From Pseudomonas sp. A-1 (GTDB lineage Bacteria > Pseudomonadota > Gammaproteobacteria > Pseudomonadales > Pseudomonadaceae): a DNA stretch of 43,206 nucleotides. The notes under the pieces are model-generated. The model made no database searches, was not told the DNA's origin, and saw nothing but the letters and a program-made list of their open reading frames with translations. Every line of letters begins with the position of its first letter. Position 1 is the first letter of the stretch. Location of the stretch: the NCBI RefSeq assembly GCF_004801855.1, contig NZ_SSTC01000037.1:1-43206 (forward strand). Direction: 5' to 3'. Positions 1-8,460 of this stretch are shown one piece after another. Made by a program: the position numbers and the translations under genes.

Positions 1-368
1 AGCACGCGGCGCGGCGCCTCGATCACGTTGTCGAGGATGGTCATGTGCGGCCACAGGTTGAAGTTCTGGAACACGAAGCCGAGCTGGCTGCGCAGACGGT
101 TGATCTGCCGGCTGTCGGCGGCGACCAGCGCGCCGTCCTTGCCCGGCTTGAGCCTGAGTTCCTCGCCGGCGACGAAGATCTGCCCCGCGTGCGGGCTTTC
201 CAGCAGGTTGATGCAGCGCAGGAAGGTGGACTTGCCGGAACCGGAGGAGCCGAGGATGGAAATGACGTCGCCGTCGCGCGCGGTCAGCGAGATGCCCTTG
301 AGCACCTCGAGGTCGCCGTAGCGTTTGTGCAGGTTGCGGATTTCCAGTGCCGGAGTGGCTGCGGCCAT
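1..368 (-). CDS. Polar amino-acid ABC transporter ATP-binding protein (5' part only)
   Basis: This is the ATPase subunit of an ABC importer, of the HisP/ArtP/AotP type that powers uptake of basic or polar amino acids at the inner membrane. Only the first 122 residues lie in the window; the gene runs off the left edge. It starts at ATG 368, with AGGAA a few bases upstream and then a C run. Walker A GSSGSGKST is at residues 40-48 and the Q-loop QNFNLWPH begins at residue 101. A stretch of about 15 residues between them (LKPGKDGALVAADSRQ) is typical of the histidine/arginine subgroup. The ABC signature and Walker B lie outside the window. The class is clear; the substrate cannot be told without the binding protein and permeases. 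Confidence 0.9.
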   Translation of the reverse strand, partial: MAAATPALEIRNLHKRYGDLEVLKGISLTARDGDVISILGSSGSGKSTFLRCINLLESPHAGQIFVAGEELRLKPGKDGALVAADSRQINRLRSQLGFVFQNFNLWPHMTILDNVIEAPRRV

Positions 369-480
369 GGGGGGATTCCTGATGTCGTTGTGCGGATCAA
401 GCTAGCACAGCGGCCGGCGCCGTCGCCATGGGGCGCCCGGGCGGCCTGCTGCGGTTTTCTGCGCGCGTTGCCGGGGCGCC

Positions 481-1566
481 TCAGCGCCGCTGCAGCAGCA
501 CGCCGCTTTCCATGTGGTGGGTCCAGGGGAACTGGTCGAACAGCGCGCAGCGCACGATGCGGTGGGTGTCGTCGAGCTGGGCGAGGTTGGCGGCCAGGGT
601 CTCGGGGTTGCAGGAGATGTACAGGATGCTGTCGAAGCGCCGGGTCAGCTCGCAGGTGTCCGGGTCCATGCCGGCGCGCGGCGGATCGACGAACACGCTG
701 CCGAACTCATAGCCCTTGAGGTCGATGCCGGCCAGGCGGCGGAACGGGCGCACCTCGTTGAGCGCCTGGGTCAGCTCCTCGGCGGACAGGCGCACCAGCT
801 CGATGTTGCCGATGCCGTTGCCTTCGATGTTGGCCAGCGCGGCGTTGACCGAGGTCTTGCTGATCTCGGTGGCCAGCACGCGGCGCACCCGGGTGGCCAG
901 CGGCAGGGTGAAGTTGCCGTTGCCGCAGTACAGCTCGAGCAGATCGTCGCTGCGCTCGCCGAGGGCGTCGTAGGCCCAGTTGAGCATCTTCTGGCAGACC
1001 ACGCCGTTGGGCTGGGTGAAGGCGCCTTCCGGCTGGCGATAGCGGAAGCTCCGCCCGGCCACGCTCAGCTCCTCTTCCACGTAGTCCTTGCCGATGACGA
1101 TGCGCTTGCCGCGCGAGCGGCCGATCAGGCTGACGCCGAGCTGCGCGGCGACCTGCTCGGCCTCGGCCTGCCAGACCGCGTCCAGCGGGCGGTGGTAGCA
1201 CAGGGTGATCAGCGCGTCGCCCGCCAGGGTGGTGAGGAACTCGACCTGGAACAGCTTGTGCGACAGCACCTCGCTGGCCTGCCAGGCGGCCTTCAGCTGC
1301 GGCATCAGTTCATTGATGCGCTGGCTGGCCACCGGGAACTGCTCGATCAGCACCGGGGTGTGCTTGTCGCCCTCGAACATCGCGTAGTGGCGGCCGTCGG
1401 CCTCGCGCCACAGGCGGAACTCGGCGCGCAGGCGGTAGTGCTCGGCCGGCGAGTCGAACACCTCGGGCTCGGGGGCATCGAACGGCGCCAGCAGCTCCTG
1501 CAGGCGGGCCTTCTTCGCGGCGAGCTGGGCGGCGTAGTGGGTCGGGTCGAGGGAGGGACTGTGCAT
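481..1566 (-). CDS. trmA: tRNA (uracil-5-)-methyltransferase TrmA
   Basis: The 361-residue protein makes m5U54 (ribothymidine) in the T-loop of tRNAs from S-adenosylmethionine. The SAM-binding motif ELYCGNGNF is at residues 211-219, DPPR at 294-297, and the catalytic cysteine is Cys319 in SCNPET. The C-terminal HHMES holds the glutamate that acts as general base in this family. Length and order match E. coli TrmA (about 366 residues). It lacks the N-terminal TRAM domain and iron-sulfur cysteines of the RlmD relatives, which supports TrmA. It starts at ATG 1566, 30 bp after the permease gene on the same strand, so the two may be cotranscribed. I see no clear terminator in the 112 bp that follow. 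Confidence 0.96.
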   Translation of the reverse strand: MHSPSLDPTHYAAQLAAKKARLQELLAPFDAPEPEVFDSPAEHYRLRAEFRLWREADGRHYAMFEGDKHTPVLIEQFPVASQRINELMPQLKAAWQASEVLSHKLFQVEFLTTLAGDALITLCYHRPLDAVWQAEAEQVAAQLGVSLIGRSRGKRIVIGKDYVEEELSVAGRSFRYRQPEGAFTQPNGVVCQKMLNWAYDALGERSDDLLELYCGNGNFTLPLATRVRRVLATEISKTSVNAALANIEGNGIGNIELVRLSAEELTQALNEVRPFRRLAGIDLKGYEFGSVFVDPPRAGMDPDTCELTRRFDSILYISCNPETLAANLAQLDDTHRIVRCALFDQFPWTHHMESGVLLQRR

Positions 1567-1596
1567 GGCGGACTCGTGTGCGAAAGGGGAAACCGG

Positions 1597-2889
1597 TCAG
1601 GCGAAGAAGCCCAGCTTGACCACGAACAGGATCGACAGCACCCACATGGCGCTGTTCAGCTCGCGGGCGCGCCCGCAGCACAGCTTGATCGCCGTCCAGC
1701 TGATGAAGCCGAGGGCGATGCCGTTGGCGATGGAGAAGGTCAGCGGCATGGCCAGCGCGGCGATCAGCACCGGCGCGGCCTCGCTGAGGTCGTCCCAGGC
1801 GATGTCGGCCAGGCCGCCGGCCATCAGCACGGCGACGAAGAACAGCGCCGGGGCGGTGGCGTAGTCGGGCACCGCGGCGGCCAGCGGCGAGAAGAACAGG
1901 CTGAGCAGGAACAGCGCGGCGACCACACAGGCGGTCAGCCCGGTGCGCCCGCCGGCGCTGATGCCGGCGGCCGACTCGATGAAGCTGGTGGTGGTCGAGG
2001 TGCCCAGCGCGGCGCCGGCCATGGTCGCCGTGCTGTCGGCCAGCAGGGCGCGGCCCAGGCGCGGCAGCCTGCCGTCCGGGCCGACCAGGCCGGCCTTCTG
2101 CGCCACGCCGATCAGGGTGCCGGAGGTGTCGAACAGGTCGACGAACAGGAAGGCGAAGATCACGCTGACCAGGCCGACGTCCAGCGCGCCGGCGATGTCC
2201 AGTTGCAGCAGGGTCGGCATCAGGCTCGGCGGCGGCGCCACCACGCGGTCCAGCTCGGTCAGGCCGAGGGCCAGCGCCGCGGCGGTGACGGCGAGGATGC
2301 CGATCATCACCGCCCCGGTGACGCGGTGGTGGACCAGCGCGACGGTGAGCAGGAAGCCGAGGCCGGCGAGCAGCGGGCCGGGCTGGCCGAGGTCGCCGAG
2401 GGCGACCAGGGTGGCCGGGTGGTCGACGACGATGCCGGTGTTCTTCAGGGCGATCAGCGCGAGGAACAGGCCGATGCCGGCGCTGATCGCCGTGCGCAGC
2501 GGCAGCGGGATGCTGTGGATGATCCACTCGCGGATGCGGAAGATCGACAGGGCGAAGAACAGCACGCCGGAGAGGAACACCGCGCCGAGCGCCACCTGCC
2601 ACGTGTAGCCCATGGTCAGCACCACGGTGTAGGTGAAGAAGGCGTTGAGGCCCATGCCGGGGGCGAGGGCGATCGGGTAGTTGGCCAAGAGGCCCATGAC
2701 CAGCGAGCCGATCGCGGCGGCCAGGCAGGTGGCGACGAACACCGCGCCCTGGTCCATGCCGGTCTTGGCGAGGATGCTCGGGTTGACGAACAGCACGTAG
2801 GCCATGGTCAGGAAGGTGGTGATCCCGGCGAGGATCTCGGTGCGCACCGTGGTCTGGTGGGCCTTGAGGTGGAACAGTCTTTCCAGCAT
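1597..2889 (-). CDS. NCS2-family (AzgA type) purine permease
   Basis: A 430-residue, highly hydrophobic inner-membrane transporter with about 12-14 predicted membrane segments. Features of the AzgA branch of the NCS2 family are GITTFLTMAYVLFVNP near residues 23-38, APGMGLNAFF near residues 76-85, LFVDLFDTSGTLIG in the middle, and the TSTTTSFIESAAG motif of the substrate region. E. coli members (GhxP, GhxQ, AdeP, AdeQ) take up guanine/hypoxanthine or adenine by proton symport; which base is used here cannot be told. A sigma70-like promoter lies about 100 bp upstream. trmA follows after 30 bp. I saw no purine riboswitch in the leader. Confidence 0.9.
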   Translation of the reverse strand: MLERLFHLKAHQTTVRTEILAGITTFLTMAYVLFVNPSILAKTGMDQGAVFVATCLAAAIGSLVMGLLANYPIALAPGMGLNAFFTYTVVLTMGYTWQVALGAVFLSGVLFFALSIFRIREWIIHSIPLPLRTAISAGIGLFLALIALKNTGIVVDHPATLVALGDLGQPGPLLAGLGFLLTVALVHHRVTGAVMIGILAVTAAALALGLTELDRVVAPPPSLMPTLLQLDIAGALDVGLVSVIFAFLFVDLFDTSGTLIGVAQKAGLVGPDGRLPRLGRALLADSTATMAGAALGTSTTTSFIESAAGISAGGRTGLTACVVAALFLLSLFFSPLAAAVPDYATAPALFFVAVLMAGGLADIAWDDLSEAAPVLIAALAMPLTFSIANGIALGFISWTAIKLCCGRARELNSAMWVLSILFVVKLGFFA

Positions 2890-2990
2890 GGGGTTCTCCG
2901 GTGCTCGGCCTGCGCGAGCGGAACGCCGGGGTCGGCGCCAACGGCGCCCCCGCTGCCTTGTGGGCGGCAGGGGCGGGAAAAAAGGCGCGC

Positions 2991-3019
2991 ATCATACCAG
3001 CGCCGCGGCGCCTGGTGAA
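2991..3019 (-). promoter_or_regulatory. Predicted sigma70 promoter of the purine permease gene
   Basis: Read on the minus strand there is a -35 box TTCACC (3014-3019), a 17-bp spacer and a -10 box TATGAT (2991-2996). The start would fall near 2984, leaving a leader of about 95 nt before ATG 2889. The promoter lies just past the stop of rlmG, so the permease can be expressed separately from it. Prediction from consensus only. Confidence 0.5.
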
Positions 3020-3031
3020 ATTCTGCCCAGC

Positions 3032-4159
3032 TCAGCCCTTGCGCGCGCGCAGGATGACGAACTTGGGCGTGGCGCCGACCTGGCTGACCTCGCGGAACAG
3101 GCGCTTGAGCTTGGCGTGGTAGCCGAGGTGGCGGTTGCCGACGATCCACAGCTCGCCGCCGCGCCCCAGCGCGGCGTGGGCCTGCTGGAACATGCGCCAG
3201 GCGAGGAAGTCGCCGACCACCTGCTGCTGGTGGAACGGCGGGTTGCACAGCACCAGGTCCAGCGACGCCGGCGGCTGGCCGGCCAGGCCGTCGGCGGCGC
3301 GGATGGTGACGGGGCGCCCGCCCAGCGCGGCGCGCCAGTTCTCTTCTGCGGATTGGATGGCCATGAACGACTCGTCGACCAGGGTGTACTCGGCCTCGGG
3401 GTTGGCCAGCGCGCTGGCGATGGCCAGCACGCCGTTGCCGCAGCCGAGATCGGCGACCCGCGCGCGGCCGAGGCCGCTGGGCAGCAAGGGCAGGAAGGCG
3501 CGGGTGCCGATGTCCAGGCCCTCGCGGCAGAACACGTTGGCGTGGTTGACCAGCTCCAGCCGCGGCTCGTCCAGGCGGTAGCGGGTCGGGTAGGGCGACA
3601 GCGGCGCCGGCCGGGCTTCGGGCGTGCACAGCAGCAGGCGCGCCTTCTTCACCGCCAGCGAGGCCTGCACCGGGCCGAGGTACTGCTCCAGCAGGTCGCC
3701 GGCGGCGCGCGGCAGGTGCTTGAGCATGCCGGCGGCCACCACCCGCGCGCCCGCGGCGAGCTGGCCGTGCAGGCGGATCAGCTGCTCCTCGAGCAGCGCC
3801 AGGGTCTTCGGCACGCGCAGCAGTACCCAGTCGAACGGACCCTGCGGTGTCTGGCTGGCCGGCACGAACTGCACCGCCTCCGCCGCCAGGCCGTTGCGCG
3901 CCAGGTTCTTCTGCAGCGCCAGGGCGCCGAGGAAGGAGTCGCCGCTGCTGACCACCCGGGCGTGCGGCGCCAGGGCGCAGGCCAGCGCGCCGAAGCCGTC
4001 GTTGAGCAGCAGCACGCGGCTGCCTTGGGCCAGGCCCTGCGCGTGCAGGTGCGCCAGCAGGTACTCGTCGGCGGCGTCGAAGGCCTGCAGCGGGTCGTGG
4101 CGCTGCTCGGGCTGGCGCAGCAGGTCGAGTTGGGCGAAGGGGGAGACGAACAGGGGCAT
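3032..4159 (-). CDS. rlmG: 23S rRNA (guanine-N2)-methyltransferase RlmG
   Basis: A 375-residue methyltransferase of the RsmC/RlmG family, which forms m2G1835 in 23S rRNA. It has the family's doubled architecture: an N-terminal degenerate methyltransferase-like half (LLLNDGFGALACAL) and a C-terminal active half. The active half holds the SAM motif VADLGCGNGVLAIA and the catalytic CNPPFHQQ (N-P-P-F) motif. The start at ATG 4159 gives the usual N-terminus MPLFVSPFAQLDLL; a longer open frame upstream runs across the divergent fpr promoter and is not believed. The gene is divergent from fpr with 63 bp between the starts. RsmC is the main alternative, but the length and NPPFHQQ context favour RlmG. 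Confidence 0.9.
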   Translation of the reverse strand: MPLFVSPFAQLDLLRQPEQRHDPLQAFDAADEYLLAHLHAQGLAQGSRVLLLNDGFGALACALAPHARVVSSGDSFLGALALQKNLARNGLAAEAVQFVPASQTPQGPFDWVLLRVPKTLALLEEQLIRLHGQLAAGARVVAAGMLKHLPRAAGDLLEQYLGPVQASLAVKKARLLLCTPEARPAPLSPYPTRYRLDEPRLELVNHANVFCREGLDIGTRAFLPLLPSGLGRARVADLGCGNGVLAIASALANPEAEYTLVDESFMAIQSAEENWRAALGGRPVTIRAADGLAGQPPASLDLVLCNPPFHQQQVVGDFLAWRMFQQAHAALGRGGELWIVGNRHLGYHAKLKRLFREVSQVGATPKFVILRARKG

Positions 4160-4222
4160 GGGCGGGGGATTTGCGCTATATGAAGGAAGCCGCCGCGCCG
4201 GCGGCAGCGGAGGGAGGCAAGT

Positions 4223-4999
4223 ATGACGGCCAGCGCAGAGAAGTTCACCCGCCAGCACCTGCTCGAGGTGTGGCGCTGGTCGCCGAGCCTGTTCAGCCTG
4301 CGCTGCACGCGCGATCCGGGCTTCCGCTTCCGCGCCGGCCAGTTCGCCCGCCTCGGCGTGCGCAAGGCCGACGGCGGCATCGTCTGGCGTGCCTACTCGA
4401 TGGTCTCGGCGCCGCACGACGAGTTCCTCGAGTTCTTCTCCATCGAGGTGCCGGACGGCGAGTTCACCGGCGAGCTGAAGCAGCTGGCGGTCGGCGCCGA
4501 GCTGCTCATCGAGCGCCAGGCCTACGGCTATCTCACCCTCGACCGCTTCGTCGACGGTCGCGACCTCTGGCTGCTGGCCAGCGGCACCGGCGTGGCGCCC
4601 TTCCTGTCGATCCTCCAGGACCCCGAGGTATGGCAGCGCTTCGAGCGCATCGTGCTGGCCTACAGCGTGCGCAGCGCCGCCGAGCTGGCCTACCAGGCGC
4701 TGATCGCCGACCTGGCACGCCGCGAGTGGCTGGAGGGCGTGGCGCACAAGCTGGTCTTCCTGCCGGTGGTGACCCGCGAAGCCGTGCCCGGCTGCCTGCA
4801 GGCCCGCCTCACCGCACTGCTCGACAGCGGCGAGCTGGAGCGTGCCGCGGGGCTGCCCATCACCCCCGGGGATTCGCGGCTGATGCTGTGCGGCAACCCG
4901 GCGATGGTCGAGGAGCTGCATGCGCGGCTCAAGGCGCGCGGCCTGCAGCTCAGCCTCAGCCGGCGGCCGGGGCAGCTGGCGCTGGAGAACTATTGGTAA
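4223..4999 (+). CDS. fpr: Ferredoxin/flavodoxin-NADP+ reductase Fpr
   Basis: A 258-residue FAD enzyme that moves electrons between NADPH and ferredoxin or flavodoxin in the cytoplasm; in pseudomonads it supports oxidative-stress defence and iron-sulfur repair. The FAD-binding motif R-A-Y-S is in WRAYSMVSAP, the NADP-binding motif is GTGVAPFLS, and LMLCGNPAMVEEL is typical of the C-terminal half. The protein ends ENYW*, like the aromatic-terminated tail of subclass I bacterial reductases (E. coli VEKYW). A GGAGG-type ribosome site (about 4211) precedes ATG 4223. It is divergent from rlmG. A 14-bp duplication of its last codons follows the stop. Confidence 0.94.
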   Translation: MTASAEKFTRQHLLEVWRWSPSLFSLRCTRDPGFRFRAGQFARLGVRKADGGIVWRAYSMVSAPHDEFLEFFSIEVPDGEFTGELKQLAVGAELLIERQAYGYLTLDRFVDGRDLWLLASGTGVAPFLSILQDPEVWQRFERIVLAYSVRSAAELAYQALIADLARREWLEGVAHKLVFLPVVTREAVPGCLQARLTALLDSGELERAAGLPITPGDSRLMLCGNPAMVEELHARLKARGLQLSLSRRPGQLALENYW

Positions 5000-5014
5000 A
5001 GAACTACTGGTAAA
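4987..5014 (+). repeat. 14-bp tandem duplication across the fpr stop codon
   Basis: GAACTATTGGTAAA (4987-5000) is followed at once by GAACTACTGGTAAA (5001-5014), differing at one base. The first unit contains the last codons and stop of fpr, so the second is a relic copy of the gene end in the 3' untranslated region. A single stop-codon readthrough would not recreate the same tail in frame. Confidence 0.85.
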
Positions 5015-5269
5015 AGGCTGGTTACGTTTTTCTCGCCGGACTGTCACACGCTGGCCTTATGATGGCGGCCTTGTTTCCGACCGAATGGTTCCGATGGACA
5101 GCGACAGTAGTTGCAGGCCGCCCGTGGCATCCGCACCGCGGGTGGCCTTCCCTCCGCTCTACCCCGTCTCCTGGCGTGCTTCCTGCATCGCCGTCATCCC
5201 GTATTGCGTATGCCCGCCTGCCCCCGGTAGCGCGGGCTGCCTTCGTTCTGCCGAGAGAGTCTGACCGCT

Positions 5270-6838
5270 ATGGAATGGATCGCCGATCCGACGGCCTGGA
5301 TGGGCCTGCTGACCCTGATCGTCCTGGAAATCGTGCTGGGCATCGACAACCTGGTGTTCATCGCCATCCTCGCCGACAAGCTGCCGCCGCAGCAGCGCGA
5401 CCGGGCGCGGCTGATCGGCCTGTCGCTGGCGCTGCTGATGCGCCTGGGCCTGCTGGCCAGCATGGCCTGGCTGGTCACCCTCACCGCGCCGCTGTTCGAG
5501 GTGCTGGGCCAGAGCTTCTCCGGGCGCGACCTGATCATGCTGTTCGGCGGCGTGTTCCTGCTGTTCAAGGCCACCATGGAGCTGCACGAGCGTCTCGAGG
5601 GGCATGCCCAGCACAGCACCGGCAGTCGGACCTATGCGCAGTTCTGGCCGATCGTCGCGCAGATCGTGGTGCTCGATGCGGTGTTCTCCCTGGATGCGGT
5701 GATCACCGCGGTGGGCATGGTCGAGCAGCTGTCGGTGATGATGGTCGCGGTGATCATCTCCATCGGCCTGATGATGGTGGCCAGCAAGCCGCTGACCGCC
5801 TTCGTCAACGCTCGCCCGACGGTGATCATGCTGTGCCTGGGCTTCTTGATGATGATCGGCTTCAGCCTGACCGCCGAGGGCTTCGGTTTCCACATTCCCA
5901 AGGGCTACCTGTACGCGGCGATCGGCTTCTCGATCCTCATCGAGGTGTTCAACCAGCTGGCCCGCCACCGCCGCAAGCGCAGCCTGCAGGAGGGCGCGCG
6001 CAGCCACCGCGAGCGCACCGCCCATGCCGTGCTGCGCCTGCTCGGCGGCAAGCCGGTGGCCGCCGACGAGGTCGGCGAGGAGATCGCCGACCTGCTGGAG
6101 GGCAGCGATGCCGGCGCGGCCGAGCCGTTCGACCGCCGCGAGCGGGTGATGATCAGCGGCGTGCTGCACCTGGCCGAGCGTTCGATCCGCACGGCGATGA
6201 CCGAGCGCCACGCGGTCGACCACATCGACCTGGAAGCCGGCGCGGCGCAGATCCAGCAGGCCCTGCTCGAATCGCCGCACTCGCGCCTGCTGGTGCTGCG
6301 TGGTGGTGCGGTGGACGAGCCGCTCGGCTACGTGCACAAGAAGGAACTGCTCAGGGAGCTGCTGCGCGGTGCGCAGCCGGACATCGAAGGCCTGCTGCGC
6401 GCGCCGCTCAACCTGCCGGACAGCTGCACGGTGCTCGGCGCGCTGGAGCAGATGCGCGAGGCCCAGGCCCACGTGGCCTTCGTGGTCAACGAGTTCGGCG
6501 AGTTCCAGGGCCTGTTGACTCTCACCGACATCCTCGAGGCGATCGCCGGCGAGCTGCCGGATGCCAGCGAGGTGGCGGGCCCGGACATCGAGCCGTGCGC
6601 CGAGGGCTACCGGGTCAGCGGCGCCATCAACCTCAGCCTGCTGCGCGAGCGCCTGGGCTTCCAGGCGCGGCCGACCGAGGACTACCAGACCCTCGCCGGC
6701 CTGGCGCTGAGCCTGCTCGACCGCCTGCCGGCGATCGGCGACGCGCTGGAGTTCGCCGGCTGGCAGCTGCGGGTGATCGAGGTGCGGGAGCGAAGGGTCA
6801 GTCGCCTGCTGCTCAAGCCGCCGGCCCAGATGGCGTGA
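5270..6838 (+). CDS. TerC-family membrane protein with CBS pair and CorC_HlyC domain (YegH/YoaE type)
   Basis: A 522-residue protein. Residues 1-240 form a TerC-type membrane domain of about seven helices, with the acidic motifs [13 protein letters not shown] (near residue 20) and [15 protein letters not shown] (near residue 145) that are thought to bind metal ions. Residues of about 300-420 hold a CBS-domain pair ([18 protein letters not shown] ... [21 protein letters not shown]), and the last ~90 residues a CorC_HlyC transporter-associated domain. This matches E. coli YegH/YoaE. TerC proteins have been linked to manganese or other metal export; the substrate here is unknown. GAGAG precedes ATG 5270. 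The 270-bp leader shows no riboswitch I could recognise. The stop codon lies inside repeat copy 1. Confidence 0.88.
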   Translation: MEWIADPTAWMGLLTLIVLEIVLGIDNLVFIAILADKLPPQQRDRARLIGLSLALLMRLGLLASMAWLVTLTAPLFEVLGQSFSGRDLIMLFGGVFLLFKATMELHERLEGHAQHSTGSRTYAQFWPIVAQIVVLDAVFSLDAVITAVGMVEQLSVMMVAVIISIGLMMVASKPLTAFVNARPTVIMLCLGFLMMIGFSLTAEGFGFHIPKGYLYAAIGFSILIEVFNQLARHRRKRSLQEGARSHRERTAHAVLRLLGGKPVAADEVGEEIADLLEGSDAGAAEPFDRRERVMISGVLHLAERSIRTAMTERHAVDHIDLEAGAAQIQQALLESPHSRLLVLRGGAVDEPLGYVHKKELLRELLRGAQPDIEGLLRAPLNLPDSCTVLGALEQMREAQAHVAFVVNEFGEFQGLLTLTDILEAIAGELPDASEVAGPDIEPCAEGYRVSGAINLSLLRERLGFQARPTEDYQTLAGLALSLLDRLPAIGDALEFAGWQLRVIEVRERRVSRLLLKPPAQMA

Positions 6839-7020
6839 AAGCTGCTGCGCTTGCTCATGCTGCGTTGAAATCGGCTTCGGACAGTGGCTTGCCACTGAAC
6901 GCCCGCAAGGGCGGCCCCGAAGGGGCGAGCGCAGCGAGTCATGCTCATTTGCAACCAGCAAACTCCGCTTCCTCAGCCGATTTCGCCTTGCCTGACCTGC
7001 GCTCGCGACGCTTTCACACC
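6832..7020. repeat. Dispersed palindromic intergenic repeat, copy 1, with 59-bp insertion
   Basis: This copy closely resembles 21939-22066. Shared blocks include CTGCGTTG, ATCGGCTTCGGAC, TGCTCATTT, AAACTCCGC, TCCTCAGCCG and CGCCTTGCCTG. It is palindromic: the outer arms GGCGTGAAAGC (6832-6842) and GCTTTCACACC (7010-7020) pair with one mismatch, GAAATCGGCT pairs with AGCCGATTTC, and TTTGC pairs with GCAAA across a short loop. A 59-bp block (6883-6941) absent from copy 2 interrupts it. It sits between the convergent TerC and mscL genes and includes the TerC stop codon. Confidence 0.85.
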
Positions 7021-7053
7021 ATCTGGGGGTATGGCTCAACAAGGCCAGAAACG

Positions 7054-7080
7054 ACAACGGCGCCCATCGGGCGCCGTTGT
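7054..7080 (-). terminator. Terminator hairpin after mscL
   Basis: A perfect 12-bp stem (7054-7065 with 7069-7080, ACAACGGCGCCC) closed by a 3-base loop lies 16 bp past the mscL stop. On the minus strand it is followed by only a short T tract (CGTTTC), so it is a weaker intrinsic terminator. Confidence 0.7.
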
Positions 7081-7096
7081 GCGTTGTGCGGAAGGG

Positions 7097-7507
7097 CTAT
7101 TTGTTCTGCTGCGCCTTGAGCAGGTCGCGGATCTCGCAGAGCAGCTCCTGGTCCTTGGTCGGTGCCGGCGGCGCGGCGGGGGCGGCCTCCTCCTCGCGCT
7201 TGAGCTTGTTGATCGCCTTGATGCCGATGAAGATGGCGAAGGCGATGATGGTGAAGTCGATGATGGTCTGGATGAACTTGCCGTAGGCCAGCAGCACCGC
7301 CGGCGTCTCGCCCTCGGCGGCCTTGAGGGTGATCGCCAGATCGCTGAAGTCGACCCCGCCGATGATCATGCCCAGCGGCGGCATGATCACGTCGCCGACC
7401 AGCGACGAGACGATCTTGCCGAAGGCGGCGCCGATGATGATGCCGACCGCCATGTCGATCATGTTGCCCTTGACGGCGAAGGCCTTGAATTCTTGCAGCA
7501 GGCTCAT
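7097..7507 (-). CDS. mscL: Large-conductance mechanosensitive channel MscL
   Basis: A 136-residue inner-membrane channel that opens under high membrane tension and lets out solutes after osmotic down-shock. The N-terminus [26 protein letters not shown] contains the amphipathic helix and the conserved pore-lining start of TM1. TM2 is around residues 74-98 ([21 protein letters not shown]). The cytoplasmic helix ends [10 protein letters not shown]. Length is normal for the family. The proline/alanine linker ([16 protein letters not shown]) before the last helix is common in pseudomonads. A -10-like TATACT (7538-7543 on the minus strand) and GGGAG ribosome site precede it. Confidence 0.97.
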   Translation of the reverse strand: MSLLQEFKAFAVKGNMIDMAVGIIIGAAFGKIVSSLVGDVIMPPLGMIIGGVDFSDLAITLKAAEGETPAVLLAYGKFIQTIIDFTIIAFAIFIGIKAINKLKREEEAAPAAPPAPTKDQELLCEIRDLLKAQQNK

Positions 7508-7583
7508 GGTTCACTCCCTGAGGTTTGGATTGCGGCTAGTATAGTCCGAGCGTGGCGGTTGGACATGCGCTGCGCTGGGTGGT

Positions 7584-7835
7584 TCAGCCGCCGCTGGTGG
7601 CCTGGCGCAGGCGCTCGGCGATCTGCTCGGTGAGGGTCACCCGCTGGTTCTTCAGGGTCTGCAGGGCCACGTCGTCGAGCGGCTCGCGGCCGTCCTCGAC
7701 GGCGTAGATGCGCTTGTCCAGCGCCTCGTAGCGTTCGGCCAGCTGGCCGAAATGGCTGTCGCTGGCCAGCAGCGCGCGCAACTGCTCCTGATGCTCGGGG
7801 AATTCGCGGTGCAGTGGATGACGTGCGTGGGGCAT
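7584..7835 (-). CDS. YdcH/DUF465-family small helical protein
   Basis: An 83-residue charged protein starting MPHARHPLHREFPEHQEQL. It has the family pattern of an N-terminal HPLxxEFPE motif followed by two helices able to form a coiled coil (LAERYEALDKRIYAVEDG and LKNQRVTLTEQIAERL). The role of the family is unknown. The start at ATG 7835 has GGGAG nine bases upstream; an in-frame upstream start at 7895 would add 20 residues unlike the family. It stands between GNAT and mscL on the same strand, with 76 bp before the mscL start that hold a candidate mscL promoter. Confidence 0.82.
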   Translation of the reverse strand: MPHARHPLHREFPEHQEQLRALLASDSHFGQLAERYEALDKRIYAVEDGREPLDDVALQTLKNQRVTLTEQIAERLRQATSGG

Positions 7836-7904
7836 GACGATCACTCCCGGCTGGATGAGGTCCCTTGAGCCTAGCTCATCGGCCGCCGGCGTCATGGCAT
7901 CGGC

Positions 7905-8399
7905 TCAGTGGGTCGGCGGGTTGATCAGGTAGCTCAGCAGCTCGTCCTCGCCATCGGCCGGGAAGATCGGCACGGCGCGCAGCGGCAGCTGCGCCAGCAG
8001 GGCCTGCCAGAACGCGCAGGCCTGGGCGTCCTGGCGGTAGAAGCGCACCACCCAGGGCGTGCCGTCGCCCATCAGCTGGGCGACCAGGGCGCGGCCGATG
8101 CCGTGGCGGCGGTAGCGGCGCAGGATGAACAGGTCGGCGAACTCGGCCGCGTCGATGCCCGGCAGCTCGCAGCGCTCGATCAGCAGGAAGCCAGCGATGA
8201 AGCCGTCGGCGAGGATCAGCCGGGCGCTCCAGCCCGGCTCCTGCCAGTAGCGCGCCAGGTGCTCCTCGTGGATGTAGAAGCGCCCGTCGGTCTCGACGTC
8301 CTCGCCTTCCCAGTCCGACGAGTCGTAGGCGTAGAACTGGTAGAGGTTGCGGATCAGCGGCAGTTGCGCGGCGCTGGCGGGGACGAGCTGGATCTGCAT
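7905..8399 (-). CDS. GNAT-family N-acetyltransferase
   Basis: A 164-residue predicted acetyltransferase. The acetyl-CoA-binding motif A is visible as FILRRYRRHGIGRALVAQL (R/Q-x-x-G-x-G/A), with motif B around VVRFYRQDAQACAFWQALL. The N-terminus starts MQIQLVPASAAQLPLIRNLYQFYAYD, typical of small stand-alone GNAT proteins. The substrate cannot be told from sequence. It starts at ATG 8399 and is divergent from radA with 61 bp between the start codons. Confidence 0.85.
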   Translation of the reverse strand: MQIQLVPASAAQLPLIRNLYQFYAYDSSDWEGEDVETDGRFYIHEEHLARYWQEPGWSARLILADGFIAGFLLIERCELPGIDAAEFADLFILRRYRRHGIGRALVAQLMGDGTPWVVRFYRQDAQACAFWQALLAQLPLRAVPIFPADGEDELLSYLINPPTH

Positions 8400-8460
8400 G
8401 GCGGGGCGACTCGGGCGCGGACGGAGCGCTATTATCGCGCTTTTCCGGACGGAGACCGCC

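Noticed and set aside
514-3018. Very long open frames antisense to trmA, the permease, nuoG and other genes
   Set aside because: They mirror codon-position GC bias of the real genes; their translations are rich in Ala, Gly, Arg, Gln and His without family motifs.
5000-5269. Possible yybP-ykoY manganese riboswitch upstream of the TerC-family gene
   Set aside because: TerC genes often have one, and a GCCCGC/GCGGGC hairpin is present near 5211-5236, but I could not find the conserved loop sequences of the motif. A covariance search would decide.
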